Shown here: piece by piece, positions 11,901 to 22,745 of the stretch | Layout of the letters: each line of letters begins with the position of its first letter | How positions within the stretch are numbered: position 1 is the first letter of the stretch | Source of the DNA: Meghimatium bilineatum | Taxonomy: Eukaryota > Mollusca > Gastropoda > Stylommatophora > Philomycidae | Direction: 5' to 3' | DNA length: 64,000 bases | Assembly (NCBI GenBank): GCA_034231615.1 | Contig: CM067309.1 | Coordinates: forward strand, 24,028,465-24,092,464 | Translations under genes and position numbers: made by a program | Notes under the pieces: model-generated | Told to the model about the DNA's origin: nothing | Seen by the model: the letters and a program-made list of their open reading frames with translations, nothing else | The model's database searches: none

Positions 11901-12455
11901 TGTCATATAACGTGTCATAGAATTGTGATGTATAAGGTGTCATATAACGTGTCATAGAAGTGTGATGTATAACGTGTCATATAACGTGTCATAGAAGTGT
12001 GATGTATAACGTGTCATAGAAGTGTGATGTATAACGTGTCATATAACGTGTCATAGAATTGTGATGTATAAGGTGTCATATAACGTGTCATAGAAGTGTG
12101 ATGTATAACGTGTCATGTAACGTGTCATAGAAGTGTGATGTGCAACGTGTCATATAACGTGTCATAGAAGTGTGATGTGTAACGTGTCACAGAAGTGTGA
12201 TGTATAACGTGTCATGTAACGTGTCATAGAAGTGTCATCTATAACGTGTCATATAACGTGTCATAGAAGTGTGATGTATAACGTGTCATGTAACGTGTCA
12301 TAGAAGTGTCATCTATAACGTGTCATATAACGTGTCACAGAAGTGTGATGTATAACGTGTCATGTAACGTGTCATAGAAGTGTCATCTATAACGTGTCAT
12401 ATAACGTGTCATAGATATGTGATGTATAAGGTATCATATAACGTGTCATAGAAGT
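8985..12455. repeat. 3.4-kb satellite of 12- and 25-bp modules
   Basis: The array is made of two related modules: a 12-mer, cgtgtcatataa, and a 25-mer that starts cgtgtcatagaagtgtgatg and ends tataa. They combine into 37-bp units with occasional lone 25-mers. Marked variants (gaattgtgatg, ataaggtgtc, gtgtgcaacg, gtgtcatctataa) recur at spacings of about 100 or 136-140 bp, which fits sums of the modules and indicates higher-order repeats. No open frame of note runs through it. Confidence 0.95.
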
Positions 12456-12635
12456 GTGCAAAAATCTGAATAATTAAAAGTTAATATCATAAATGGTACA
12501 CTCCGAGACCGGAAAAAGGAACAAAGAATAGAAATACTGAAATCTGCAATTCAAGTTGAAACTAAGATTGTCGAAGAGTGAGGTTGGATGCTCCATTTAC
12601 AGAGGGTAACTAAGACGGAAATGGACGAGAAACAT

Positions 12636-12925
12636 CGCAGAATGTTTAAATATTTTAGCTGCCGTCGGTCCGCCGAGAATATAATGTTCAAATATTTTAG
12701 CTGCCGTCGGTCCGCCGAGAATATAATGTTCAAATATGTTAGCTGTCGTCGGTCCGCCGAGAATATAATGTTCAAATATTTTAGCTGCCGTCGGTCCGCC
12801 GAGAATATAATGTTCAAATATTTTAGCTGCCGTCGGTCCGCCGAGAATATAATGTTCAAATATTTTAGCTGTCGTCGGTCCGCCAAGAACATAATGTTCA
12901 AATATTTTAGCTGCCGTGGTCAGCA
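12636..12925. repeat. 42-bp minisatellite, about 7 copies
   Basis: The unit is 42 bp, with ttttagctgccgtcggtccg, then ccgagaatataatgttcaaa. The GC-rich half carries a short dyad around cggtccgccg. The last unit, after 12900, is degenerate. Confidence 0.93.
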
Positions 12926-13374
12926 GAGGATATACTGTTTAAATATAGTTCTTGCTGCAGTCAGCACGCCGAGAATTCTGAATAGTTCAGTACATCAGAA
13001 AGGAAGACTACAATAATAATGAAACACATAACCCGTTAGCGAAGTAAGGATGTTACATTGAAACATTTGGTGCAGAATGATCTCAACGCAGTCATATCCA
13101 CTACCATCCTGATGAGTGTAAAACTTCGCACCCTGTCTAGTCCTCAATAGTATACGGTCATGTCTTCTTCTAGCTATCTTGTTTCAGTCACCCTCTACTG
13201 TACCTTGAAGAACATTCTATGTGATTGAGTAATATCTCATCTCGTGTATGCATATACCCCTATATAAATCTATATATATATACCCAATCCGCCAGTACAC
13301 TGTGGATGTAGGCTTTGGACTAACAAGAACATTCGATCGAATTTTAAGTCTTCGGAAAAGAAATATCACAGTGG
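12926..13374. other. Unassigned spacer
   Basis: I see no gene or repeat beyond a short TATA-rich stretch near 13270-13285. Confidence 0.5.
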
Positions 13375-13622
13375 CCGAGTTAGCGGGTAGATGAAACAAT
13401 CATTGGGCGAGTTAGCTTGTAGATAAATCTATTATTGGGAGGTTAGCGGGTAGATGAAACAATTATTGGGATAGTTAGCGTGTAGATAAATCAATTATTG
13501 GTAGAGTTAGCGGGTAGATGAAACAATCATTGGGCGAGTTAGTTTGTAGATAAATCTATTATTGGTAGAGTTAGCAGTTAGATGAAATAATTATTGGGCG
13601 AGTTAGCGGGTGGATGATTTAA
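13375..13622. repeat. 32-bp array with alternating unit types
   Basis: About eight units of roughly 32 bp share attgggcgagttagc. They alternate between gggtagatgaaacaa and ttgtagataaatcta types, making a 64-bp dimer for most of the array. The last two units break the alternation. Confidence 0.88.
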
Positions 13623-14434
13623 TTAAAGAGCAAATTAGAGTATTGGTAATAAATAAATAAATAATTTAATTGACTAGATTTCGGTTAAATTAATTAATTA
13701 ATTGATAATTTGTGAATTATCTTGATTAATGTTCAACTGGTGGATGGGTGAACAAGAAGTTGGTGTGTAACTGTGTCGAACCATTAACATAATTGTGTGA
13801 TGACGCTAAAGATGATGACAGCGATGATGTAATTTGCATGATAATGATGGTGATAATAAGTTATTGTCGCAGTAAGTGTTTTGTTAGAGTTTTGTCGCCA
13901 ATAACAATGTAAGCACCAGAGTTGACCCGATGCGATCACCAGATTAGACAACTCGAGTTCAAACAGTTTTACTCTTGAATACAAAACATTCGCTCATTGT
14001 TGACACAATCTACGCCAAGTTGACATTCAGGAGCGCTTCAATGTGTATGTAACAGTTCGATGACTATTGAAACACAAACCAGAAATCCAATCACCAATTA
14101 CTAACGATGTTTGCGCGTGTGTGGGCGTGCATGGTAGCTTCAAACATATACTTTTATGGTCGCAGTGTTAGCTAGCATTTTCTAAGCATCGGCCAATAAC
14201 TGATGAAACAATTTTTAATTGATGTTAGCTGTGTACCATTGCATTTTGTGATGTTTCCCTGATAGAAATGTCGATGAAAACAAATAACTCGATAATTGTG
14301 CGGACAAATTCAATCTTAATTTTGTATTATGTTGAAGGTCTGTGAAAATGGTTGCGACAGCGTTAGAAGTGCAAGGGCACTCTAACATTTACAGCTGATG
14401 CATATAATTGAATAAGCGCTAATTAGTAACAATC
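13623..14434. other. Unassigned AT-rich spacer
   Basis: I see no coding or mobile-element motif. Short TAAT runs occur near 13650-13710. Confidence 0.5.
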
Positions 14435-14520
14435 TTTAGCTCTGCTAAATTCGATGTAAGGCTCAGAAACATGGACAACTACACAGAGACAGATAAAGAA
14501 ACTAAGTAAATAAATCGCGT
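14435..14520 (+). mobile_element. LINE RT trace
   Basis: The plus strand reads GSETWTTTQRQIKKLSK, with a stop in place of the usual tyrosine just before it. This is the connection motif of non-LTR reverse transcriptases. It is very short and dead. Confidence 0.45.
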
Positions 14521-14554
14521 AGAATAGAGCGATTTAATTAATATAATATATGGA

Positions 14555-14691
14555 TAGTCAGTCATTATGTGAGTGGGGAGTGTGTACAAGTGAGTGAGTT
14601 AGTGAGTGAGAGGGGGGTGTGTGAGAGAGTGAGAATGAGCTGATTAGGTGAGTGAACGAATGAGTGAGTGAGAAGGGGCTGAGTCCACTGT
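14555..14691. repeat. GTGA-rich low-complexity tract
   Basis: Irregular gagtgagtg repeats end in gagaaggggctgagt. A similar tract with gagaaggggctcagt lies at 17480-17565, on the far side of the LINE A/LINE B nest. The LINE pair may therefore have landed in such a tract. Confidence 0.8.
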
Positions 14692-14918
14692 CTATTGTCT
14701 TTCCCCAGGTGGTTTATTATCCACTCTTGCCGTTAAGCGTAGGGGTGATTGGAGCTCGATCTTGCGTTCCAAGGCCAGATGTGTGGCCTCGACTGTGCTA
14801 TGACCGTGTCTGTTCAGGATGTCCTTGACGTTTTCTATCCATCTTTTCCGTGGTCCTCCTCTATCTTTGTACCCTGATCTCATTTGGTTATATGTCTGTA
14901 AGGGCAACTTGTCGTGAT
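14692..14918 (-). mobile_element. LINE A, 3' part, separated from its body by LINE B
   Basis: The minus strand reads MHHDKLPLQTYNQMRSGYKD, then RGGPRKRWIENVKDIL, then an alanine- and leucine-rich helix ending SPLRLTA. This is the C-terminal tail of a LINE polyprotein. It continues the LINE A reading that stops at 16628 with FFCHIMRM. The two halves are separated by LINE B, and the 10-bp sequence gcattctcat occurs on both sides of the insertion. The same tail recurs, more decayed, at 21360 and 22050. Confidence 0.8.
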
Positions 14919-14928
14919 GCATTCTCAT

Positions 14929-16617
14929 CATCATCATCAGGTTCCATGCCGGGTGGCGTAGGCGGTCATGGCTCTCCACAGCTCTCTGTCCACAGTATTA
15001 TGTATCAAAGTCGTTGTTGTTTCTTTGCCGTGCCAGGTTGTCAAACTGTCTAATATTTTCTCACGTTGTCGCCCTCTGTCTCTGGTGCCTTCAATCTTGC
15101 CTGTTGTGATTATGTTCTCTAACCTGCCTGTCTCATGAAGTGGCCAAAAAAAGAAGATTGCCTTTTTCTTATATTGTTGATTAAGGTCCGTTTCGCATTT
15201 AACTCTTTTAACACCTCTACATTAGTTTTTCTGGCAGTCCATGGTATTCTCAGCATTCTTCTGTAGAACCACATCTCCGTTGCCTCCAATCTCCCACTTT
15301 CCAGTTTGTTTATTGTCCAAGACTCGCACCCATATGTTAGTATAGGGGTTATATAGCACTGCAGAACTCTCTTTCTCACCTCTAATGACAAGGTCATATT
15401 ACACAGTATATTTTTCATTTTTCTGAATGTTGTTTTTGCCTGTCCTATTCTGCATCTTATTTCTGTTGAACTTCTTACATCTGCTGTTATAATTGTACCT
15501 AGATATTTGAATTGGTTGACCTGTTTTAATGCTATATCATTCACTATGATCTTGCAAGGTGTGTTATTTTCTTTCTTTGAAATAACCATTACTTCTGTTT
15601 TCTTGATATTTAGGTAGAGGCCTTTCTCTTTGCTTTCTGTGACTACTACTTTAATTAATTTTTGAAGGTCTTCCTCACTTTTTGCAATCAGAACAGTGTC
15701 ATCCGCATATCTCAAATTATTTATGTTATGTCCTCCCACTGATATTCCTGGGATATCTACTATTGCACGCAATATGTTTTCACTGTATAGAGAGAACAGG
15801 TCTGGTGAAAGCACGCATCCCTGTCTGACTCCTTGTTTTATTTGTTGAAAAGGGCCAAATTGCTTTCCTACTCTTATTGCTGCTGTTTGTTGCCAGTACA
15901 TGTTCTTGATTATTCTTAAATCCTTGCTGTCAATGTTCAGATTCTCTAGCATGTGTATAATTTCGCTATGTTTAACTTTGTCAAAAGCTTTAGTGTAGTC
16001 TATAAAACAGAGGTACAGATCTGTTTTTACCTCTATAGACCTCTCTATTAGTGTTCTCAATATATAAATCGCATTGTTGGTGCCTTTGCCTTCTACAAAT
16101 CCACATTGTTCTGGACTTATTTCTGGTTTTATTTTGTTTCTCACTCTCTTCATGATGATTCTGAGCAGTATTTTGGTTATTTGGCTCATGAGGCTGATTG
16201 TACGGTGTTCTTCACATTCAGTGGTCCCTGGTTTCTTAGGTAATGCTATGAATATGGATCTCATTAAGTCCTCGGGTATGTTTCCGCTGTTATATATGTC
16301 ATTCAGCAATTTTGTGATTATTTCAACTCCAAAGTCATCTAAAGCTGCTAATTCTTCTAATGTGATATTGTCTGGACCTGGGGCTTTGCCATATTTCATG
16401 TGTCTTAGTGCCTCCCTTACTTCTGCTGTGAGTATTGATGGACCCTCGCCGTTATCTTGTATGTTTATTTCTGGTCTATTGTCCTCATAAAGTTCTTTGA
16501 TATATTCTGACCATCTCTGTACTATGTGATCTATTCCCATTACTACCTGCCCTGTCTTAGATTTTATACACCCTGTGTCTACACCCTGTGTCTACAAGGT
16601 CGACACCCTGTGTCTAC
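14929..16617 (-). mobile_element. LINE B (RTE-like), 5'-truncated, with 10-bp TSD
   Basis: The element is 1,689 bp and flanked by gcattctcat at 14919-14928 and 16618-16627. Its minus-strand 3' end is a TGATGATGATGA tail directly at the stop codon, typical of RTE-type LINEs. The 5' end is truncated: the endonuclease domain is missing and the break lies in three or four short direct copies of caccctgtgtcta (about 16567-16617). It was inserted into LINE A. Of all the elements here it is the best preserved and so probably among the youngest. RTE-like is inferred from the motifs and tail; the exact clade is not settled. Confidence 0.85.
14937..16540 (-). pseudogene. LINE B reverse transcriptase, one frameshift
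   Basis: This would be the RNA-directed DNA polymerase that copies element RNA at the target site. A 473-residue frame (15119-16540) holds GKAPGPD at 51-57, motif [12 protein letters not shown] at 179-189, motif [13 protein letters not shown] at 235-246 and the catalytic YADD at 278-281. These are followed by [14 protein letters not shown] and [14 protein letters not shown]. All catalytic aspartates are present. A single frameshift near 15113-15119 breaks the frame, after which the C-terminus resumes with [12 protein letters not shown] and ends WRAMTAYATRHGT and a stop. The first methionine used here is internal, because coding sequence continues upstream to the truncation point. Confidence 0.9.
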
Positions 16618-16627
16618 GCATTCTCAT

Positions 16628-17462
16628 AATGTGGCAAAAAAACTTGATCTTCTGGTTTTCTATGTAATTTGTACAAGGTATTATACCTATTCTTTCCCTG
16701 ATGTCTTCATTTCGTAATCTATCACGCCTGGTGACCCCGGCGGCTTTCCTCCAACATTTCATCTCAGATATCACTATCTTTTCTGTAATGTGAAGATGGG
16801 AGAGACCAGGTTTGGCACTGGTAACACAGTGCTGGTATGAATATAATGTAGAACATTTATCTTTAAACTTCCATCTCGATCTTGGGATGAAGAAGTAGTG
16901 GTGACAGTTGGTATGTTACTGCATTTGCCTTTTGACATCTCGTCTCTTCCTCTCTATCGAGCTTCCATTTTCTGTAGAAATACTACCGATACATTTGAGC
17001 TCTGTTACTTCTTGTACTCCTATGTTGTCTATCTATATGTTTTATAGGCTCAGTGTTCTGCGTGTTTTCATAGTTTCCGTCTTTTGTGTATTGATCTTCA
17101 TGTTGTATTTTCTACATGTTGCAGATAGTGAGTTAACATGACTTTGTAGTTGTTCTTCGTTTTCGTATATTAGGCTCTGGTCGTCTGCGAAAATTAGTTC
17201 ATTTATTTAATTGTTTACTTACTCTGAGTTGTCTTGTTCTCAGTCGGTGATGTTGCAATGTGCACATTTTCCTCTTTTATTATTCTGTCTATGTATATAT
17301 TTAATAGCAAGGGTGAGAGCATGCAACCTTGACGTACTCCAGTTTGTGTACCAAAGGCGTCTGTGATACCATCTGATGTTCTTAACGACACATTGGCAGT
17401 TTTTATATAAAGCTCTTATATTGTCTAACAATTGTCCTGTGATACGATACATTTTTAGAGTT
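16628..17462 (-). mobile_element. LINE A, RT body, decayed
   Basis: Reading the minus strand from 17462 down, different frames give LLDNIRALYKNCQ, GVRQGCMLSPLLLNIYIDRI (motif B), FADDQSLIYENEEQLQ (motif C, catalytic aspartates kept), KYNMKINTQKTETMK, and finally RRDRLRNEDIRERIGI and FFCHIMRM. Frameshifts and stops separate the blocks. The reading continues at 14918 beyond LINE B. It is older than LINE B, since it hosts it. Confidence 0.85.
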
Positions 17463-17800
17463 TCCCATAGGGAGAATGCATGAATGAGTGAGTAGTGAGT
17501 GAGGGAGAAGGGAGTGTGTAAGGGGAGAGTGAGTGAATGTGTGAGTGAGTGACTGAGAAGGGGCTCAGTGAGTGATTCAATCAGTCAGTTCGTCCGTCAG
17601 TCAGTCAATCAGTCAGTCCTTTTGTCAATCCATCAGTCAGTGATTCATTCAGTTGGTTGATCACTCCGTCCTTCAATCAGTCCTTCAGTGATTTTATCAG
17701 TAAGTACGCCAATCAATCAGTCCTTCAGTGATTTTATCAGTAAGTACGCCAATCAATCAGTCCTTCAGCTAATTGGTCCGTCAATAAATCAGTCATATCA
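17463..17800. repeat. GAGT and TCAG/CAAT low-complexity tracts
   Basis: First comes a gagtgagtg tract (about 17480-17565), then irregular cagtcagtcaatcagtc repeats to about 17660, then two copies of a roughly 50-bp unit with tccttcagtgattttatcag at 17690-17790. Confidence 0.85.
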
Positions 17801-18191
17801 TAACATTACATATAATCGTTATATCAATATATTACTCAAGTCTAATATTAATTTTATTCCCCAATTTTCAGGTCAATGAAATGAGAGCCTGCTTGAAGCT
17901 GAAACTGTTATTGTCAACTTTTCATCTGATGTGTGCATTTATATACATTGCCTTCAAGTTCATATTCCAGGACTTTCGTGATTCAGTAGAAGAACTCTGA
18001 CACTGTTCTCTTTTATTACATTAACACAAATCAATTAACCCATTAAGATCCGACGGGCTGCCACTCTAGGAACTTCAACATATCTCTTCTTTCCCTTCCT
18101 ATTATTTTTTCAACAGTCCCCGCCGAACATCTTTGGAAAGGGAAATTTTTCTTTACTTAATGTACAAACCACAGGTTTTTGGAAGTTTCAC
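17801..18191. other. Unassigned spacer
   Basis: No gene or repeat motif is seen. Confidence 0.5.
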
Positions 18192-18335
18192 TTTTCTTCT
18201 GTGATCAATTGTTAAACATTCAGTCCAATATTTGTAATTTATGGTACGATTTGTTTTATATCATCTTGAGTTCCCCACAACATGTTTTGCAGCGAAGCTC
18301 CTGTGGGCAAGAATGTCGTTCTGTGAGCAGCAAAA
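18192..18335 (-). mobile_element. SINE-like dispersed repeat E, copy 2
   Basis: This copy matches 1748-1945, including caattgttaaacattcagtc, the ttgagttccc block and gctcctgtggg. Its GAA-type tail on the minus strand is short (ttcttc near 18192). It ends just before a run of G at about 18338-18351. Confidence 0.55.
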
Positions 18336-20944
18336 CGGGGGGGGGGGGGGGATTCGGGAAGGTTTATTTAAATGTCCAAATCACATATTATTTATTCTTG
18401 TACCAATAACAAAATTGTGTTGAACTGCAATTACGAATGAGAATAAACGCGTTCGAAGTCCGACTAATCGTTTTTAGGGATGCGGATTTGTTGAATACAG
18501 AAAATGTGTTGTCTCAAGTAGCAAGGTGAATAGGTGCTGTGCTAACGACATGGATGAAATCCTGACTGATGGCATCTGATTGTATTATGTATCTCCTTGA
18601 AATTACCAAAGTATATTATTCGATAGAAGGAGATTACCTTAAAAGAAAATTAATTTCCTTGTTTTTGTGGATTTTTTAAAGCATTTTTATGGGAAGCAGT
18701 GGAGATGGGCAAACCCATATAAACCTTCTTCCGCCCCTTATATATTGGCTTGCATGTGTCTGTAACATACATATTCTTCTTCTTCTATTGCTGATGAACA
18801 TGATGTAAACTGGAGAACGGAATGGTATGGGCAAATGTTTATAGCTAGCCCTGCGATCTCTGCGCACGTGGTCTCATTCTTTTCTCCATATTATTTTTCA
18901 TTACACATCTCTCTCATCCATAGAAAAGAATGAGTAGATTATCTTCATTGATGGACTTAATCATGGGTAATCTCAACGTTACATCTGCAGTAATTTCTAG
19001 TTTCGTCTTCTGTGCTAGATGTGACATTACCGCAGATATAACAAACTAAGGTGTTAACAATGTATTTACTTTACATGTGCATCGTTTAAGCCAGATATTA
19101 ACATAAATTTCCTTACTGTCTCAGTTCGCCATTATCTTTGTTTTCTCGGTGAATAGACGCAGGATCTCAAAACAAGACGATTTGTTACGGCAATATTTAC
19201 AAATAGTCGCCAATGACAACAGGAGTAGATAATTATGACAAGCCGAACTTTGAGTCACGATTGCATCCCTTGAATTAACGATATTTCTATAACGTTTCAT
19301 TCAATGTAAAAATGTGGAAAAGTTATAAATGGTTCCAGACCTCAGCATCGCTAAATCCCGCACCCAAGGCGACATAACTATCACAGTTGACAAGTCATCT
19401 TACACTTATTTATAAAACATTCCAGATAAAATAACGAGCTGGGATTTTTTCACAACAATCTTTACATCATAATACGACTACATCGCTAAAAGGTTTCTAA
19501 AAATTGATTCTCATGTCCAATTGTCATGGCTTATGCTGCAAGCAAACTGTCAGATTTCTCAGCATTTATTTACTAACATGTAAGCACGGTTTCCCCCACA
19601 ATATTTTCTCTCCGATCTGTCAGTTTATTATAATAGAAAGTGCTAACTATATTCTCTGCAGGTGGTAACTGGAGATAGCGGAAACGGTATAAATAACTAG
19701 AATAAATAACCCAAAATGTCAGAGGATGTACGACAAAGTGGAGAGTGCCACAGTAACAACACAAATAAGCGATAAATACTATATTAAGTAAACATTTTTA
19801 CGGCTGACGGGAATTTAACCAGGCCCGCTTTAGCATCACATTGTCACTCAAGTAAACAGGTTTTCTGTGCTTGACCAACCACTTATTCCCACCCCCCCCC
19901 CCCCCCAACACAAAAAAAAGCTGAACATTCAGCTTATGTACTCAAGTCTTTGAGAACGGACCAATCCAGGCAAAGACTGTTACAATAATAACGACCATCC
20001 AGTACAAGTATTGAAGTATCCACAAGAACACAAAGGCAGAACATCAGTATATTAAGTAATACTGTTACTATACTAACTAGCAAAAACAAAACCAAAAAAA
20101 TACCAAAAACAAATGTCACAAAATAAATAATAAAGTCCTTGCTCTTTTGCTTTTTTGTAATTTATTTTGTACATCGGTTTTCCTATGTGATTAGTTATTA
20201 TATATAACAGTAAATGCGTTACGAAATATAATATTTATCATAAATAGCTAGAGAAAGATGAATCATCTTGTATTAAATTGACTAGCGTCAGGCGAGTCAA
20301 TAGCTAGAGAAAAAAAAAACAACAACCAACAATAAACCACCTGCACAAAGTGGGTATATATACATATTTATACATTTATTTATTTATATGTAATACTACA
20401 GGTTGATCTACCTGTAGGTCCACGTTCAGTCAATTAGAAACGTTTTTTAATCACACCTACCAGGTCGACCTTTCCAAAGTAAATAGATTCAGATCTTCTG
20501 TGAAAGTAAGAAAGGCGGGAGTCTTGTGGACCACATCACTCCTAATTATACCGCTGGTCAACTAAAAATACGGGTCTGGTACAGCATCCCTATTACACTT
20601 TAATGATCTGATGTGAGGAATTTTTAAAGTGTAGTTTTTCTGTAGGAATATTTGGCTTCCTGTATCTCGGAAACAGCAAACAGTTTCTTCACGTAATAAA
20701 ACAGCTCTTTATGAGATCTTCTAGTATTTTGTGTAAATTCAAACTTGCTACGTCAGTGTATGAAACTAGTTTAATGTGCCCTTAAACAGGTCACTCACGA
20801 TGGACGTGATTTTTCAGTGGTGTAAACAGTGTGGGAGAGAGGGGTGTGACGTGTGATAAGGAATACATATTGAATTATTAGATGATTGGAAATGTGAAAC
20901 TCCAAATCTCGAAGTTACGTAGGTATTATTACGTTTATAATGTG
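18336..20944. other. Large unassigned stretch
   Basis: I see no protein motif or long repeat in this 2.6 kb. Homopolymer runs occur at 18338-18351 (G) and about 19892-19908 (C). A short direct repeat, atagctagagaaa, flanks about 50 bp near 20246-20312. The longest open frames are under 70 codons and look random. Diverged transposon DNA or single-copy intergenic sequence are both possible. Confidence 0.5.
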
Positions 20945-21235
20945 AAGAACATTATAAACAACACCTTAAACAACATTTTTCAACAACACTTAAAGTATCT
21001 CAAGCATCACCATAAACAACATCTTCAATACCATTTAAACAACAACATAAATAATACCTTAAACAATATCTTAAACAACACTTTAAACAACATTTGAAAC
21101 AACACCTTAAACAACATTTTAAATGTCACATTAATCAACACTTTAAGTAACACCTTAAATATCACATTAAACAACACCTAAAACAACATCTAAAACAACA
21201 TCTTAAACAGCATCAAAAAAATTCTTCATCTTCAA
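20945..21235. repeat. AAACAACA-type degenerate array
   Basis: Irregular 12- to 24-bp units are built on caacaccttaaacaacat, with cttaaa and atttaa variants. No unit length is fixed. Confidence 0.85.
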
Positions 21236-21359
21236 ACAAGTGCTAATACATTCTGACAATTATTTGACTGTGTAATTTCTCTTATTTGACCTCTTCTTCT
21301 GCGATCAGTTTCCTATATTCGGAAATCTAAACATGCATTCCGTGAAACGTTGTGGGTAG

Positions 21360-21560
21360 TTAACGTCTATGTTCAATTGTTTTATTGTCAAATCTGTTGC
21401 TGTTATTGTTGCAATCACATGGGTGATGTAGAATGTCTCTGATATTGTGAATCCATTTACGTCTTGATTTTCGTCTTGCCCTCATCCCTGATATTCGGCT
21501 GTTTCGTGCACTCGATGAGAGACAATCAGGATCTATTTTCATTAACTGTCCGAACCATTT
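21360..21560 (-). mobile_element. LINE A-like C-terminal fragment
   Basis: The minus strand reads ARRKSRRKWIHNIRDIL. This aligns with GGPRKRWIENVKDIL of the LINE A tail at 14.8 kb and is followed by a decayed version of the same terminal helix. It is short and broken. Confidence 0.55.
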
Positions 21561-21599
21561 GATTTGGTTTCATGCACAAACATCATGGTAAAGGTAACG

Positions 21600-21835
21600 T
21601 TATGTCCTGTTGCAGCAACCTGCCGTCGGGGATGATCATAACACGCCATGTACTAATCTGCAGAAATTATTAGGTGTGGTTGCCAGTTCCCTCCCTTGCT
21701 GTGTTTATTTTCCCCATCTCATAAGTCATGTACCCATTTAGAGGCTGGTCTACTGGAGGAGTGGTCGTGTCAAACCTGCAATCACTACCCGGATTTTCTT
21801 TTTTTTCCAGATCTATATTCGAACCTTACACGATC
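21600..21835. repeat. Dispersed repeat H, related to the 44.7-kb array
   Basis: The segment taatctgcagaaattattag at about 21654-21673, followed by gtgtggttgccagttccctc, matches the unit of the 42-bp array at 44655-44880 and the sequence just after it (ttccttgctgttt). The two loci therefore share a dispersed parent repeat. No coding motif is visible. Confidence 0.6.
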
Positions 21836-22049
21836 TAACTAGGTGACAGTAAGCAAGCTCATATCAAGTAGACTTTCATGCTCTTCAGCAGTAGTTACAG
21901 GAAATATAATGTTATTGTAAATTATATTTCAAAGAAATAAATGCAGAAGGACTATTAAAAAACTATAATTGATGTAGTTTTACAAAATTACAAAGTAACG
22001 GAAACAAGATAAGAATCTCTGTTTTATATCCCCAGCTTGATGATGGTCA

Positions 22050-22745
22050 AGATTGCCAAAATGTCCCGTTAAGCGGTGCGGTGATGACTGGGAGCTTTAG
22101 TTGCCTATCCGAGGCCAGAGGTGTCGCCTTGGTTGCGCTGAATTCGTATTTTTTATAGTTGTTTTGATATTATATATCCATCTTTCTCCAGGCATTCCGC
22201 TTGGATTGTATCCAGATCTTCGTATGCTATATGTTCATGTCAGTAGTTGGTTATAGTTCATTATAAAAGATCAGTAGTTGGTTATAGTTCATTATAAAAG
22301 GTATCCAAACCATTTTATTTATCTTTTCTCCATATATTATGTGCATGATCTTATATCGATTCTTCCCAGATTTCATCATTTCTCATTTTGTCTAGTTTAG
22401 TCACTCTTGTGGTTTTCTCAGGCATATAATCTCACATGTAAGTTTTCTTTGTTTGCCTACTGTCAGCTACCAAGTCTGGCACTGATAGCAAAGTGTTGGT
22501 ATAAAAATACTATTTATCATCTGTCTCTTGACTTTCATCTTGATCTTTGTTTGAGCAGTAAAGTCGTTAGCTTGTATGTCACTATGTTTGCTTTCTGGTA
22601 TCTTGTCTCAATCTCTCTAATTTTGCGTTGTCTGTGAATTTATTTCCCATGTATTTAAATTCAGAGATGTTTCACTTTACTTTTTCATATTGTTAATTCA
22701 TCGGATTTGGTGACTTGCTCGTTTTCTGTGTATTTGTTTCCATGT
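22050..22745 (-). mobile_element. LINE A copy, decayed
   Basis: On the minus strand, TKLDKMRNDEIWEESI near 22360-22410 parallels RRDRLRNEDIRERIGI of the 16.7-kb copy. The palm/thumb segment lies near 22480-22530, and the terminal tail lies at 22060-22200. A roughly 32-bp tandem duplication (gatcagtagttggttatag) sits at 22236-22301. The upstream coding end runs directly into the 37-bp array at 22744, whose first unit reads as LINE A coding sequence (TTFTKYNM). Confidence 0.7.
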
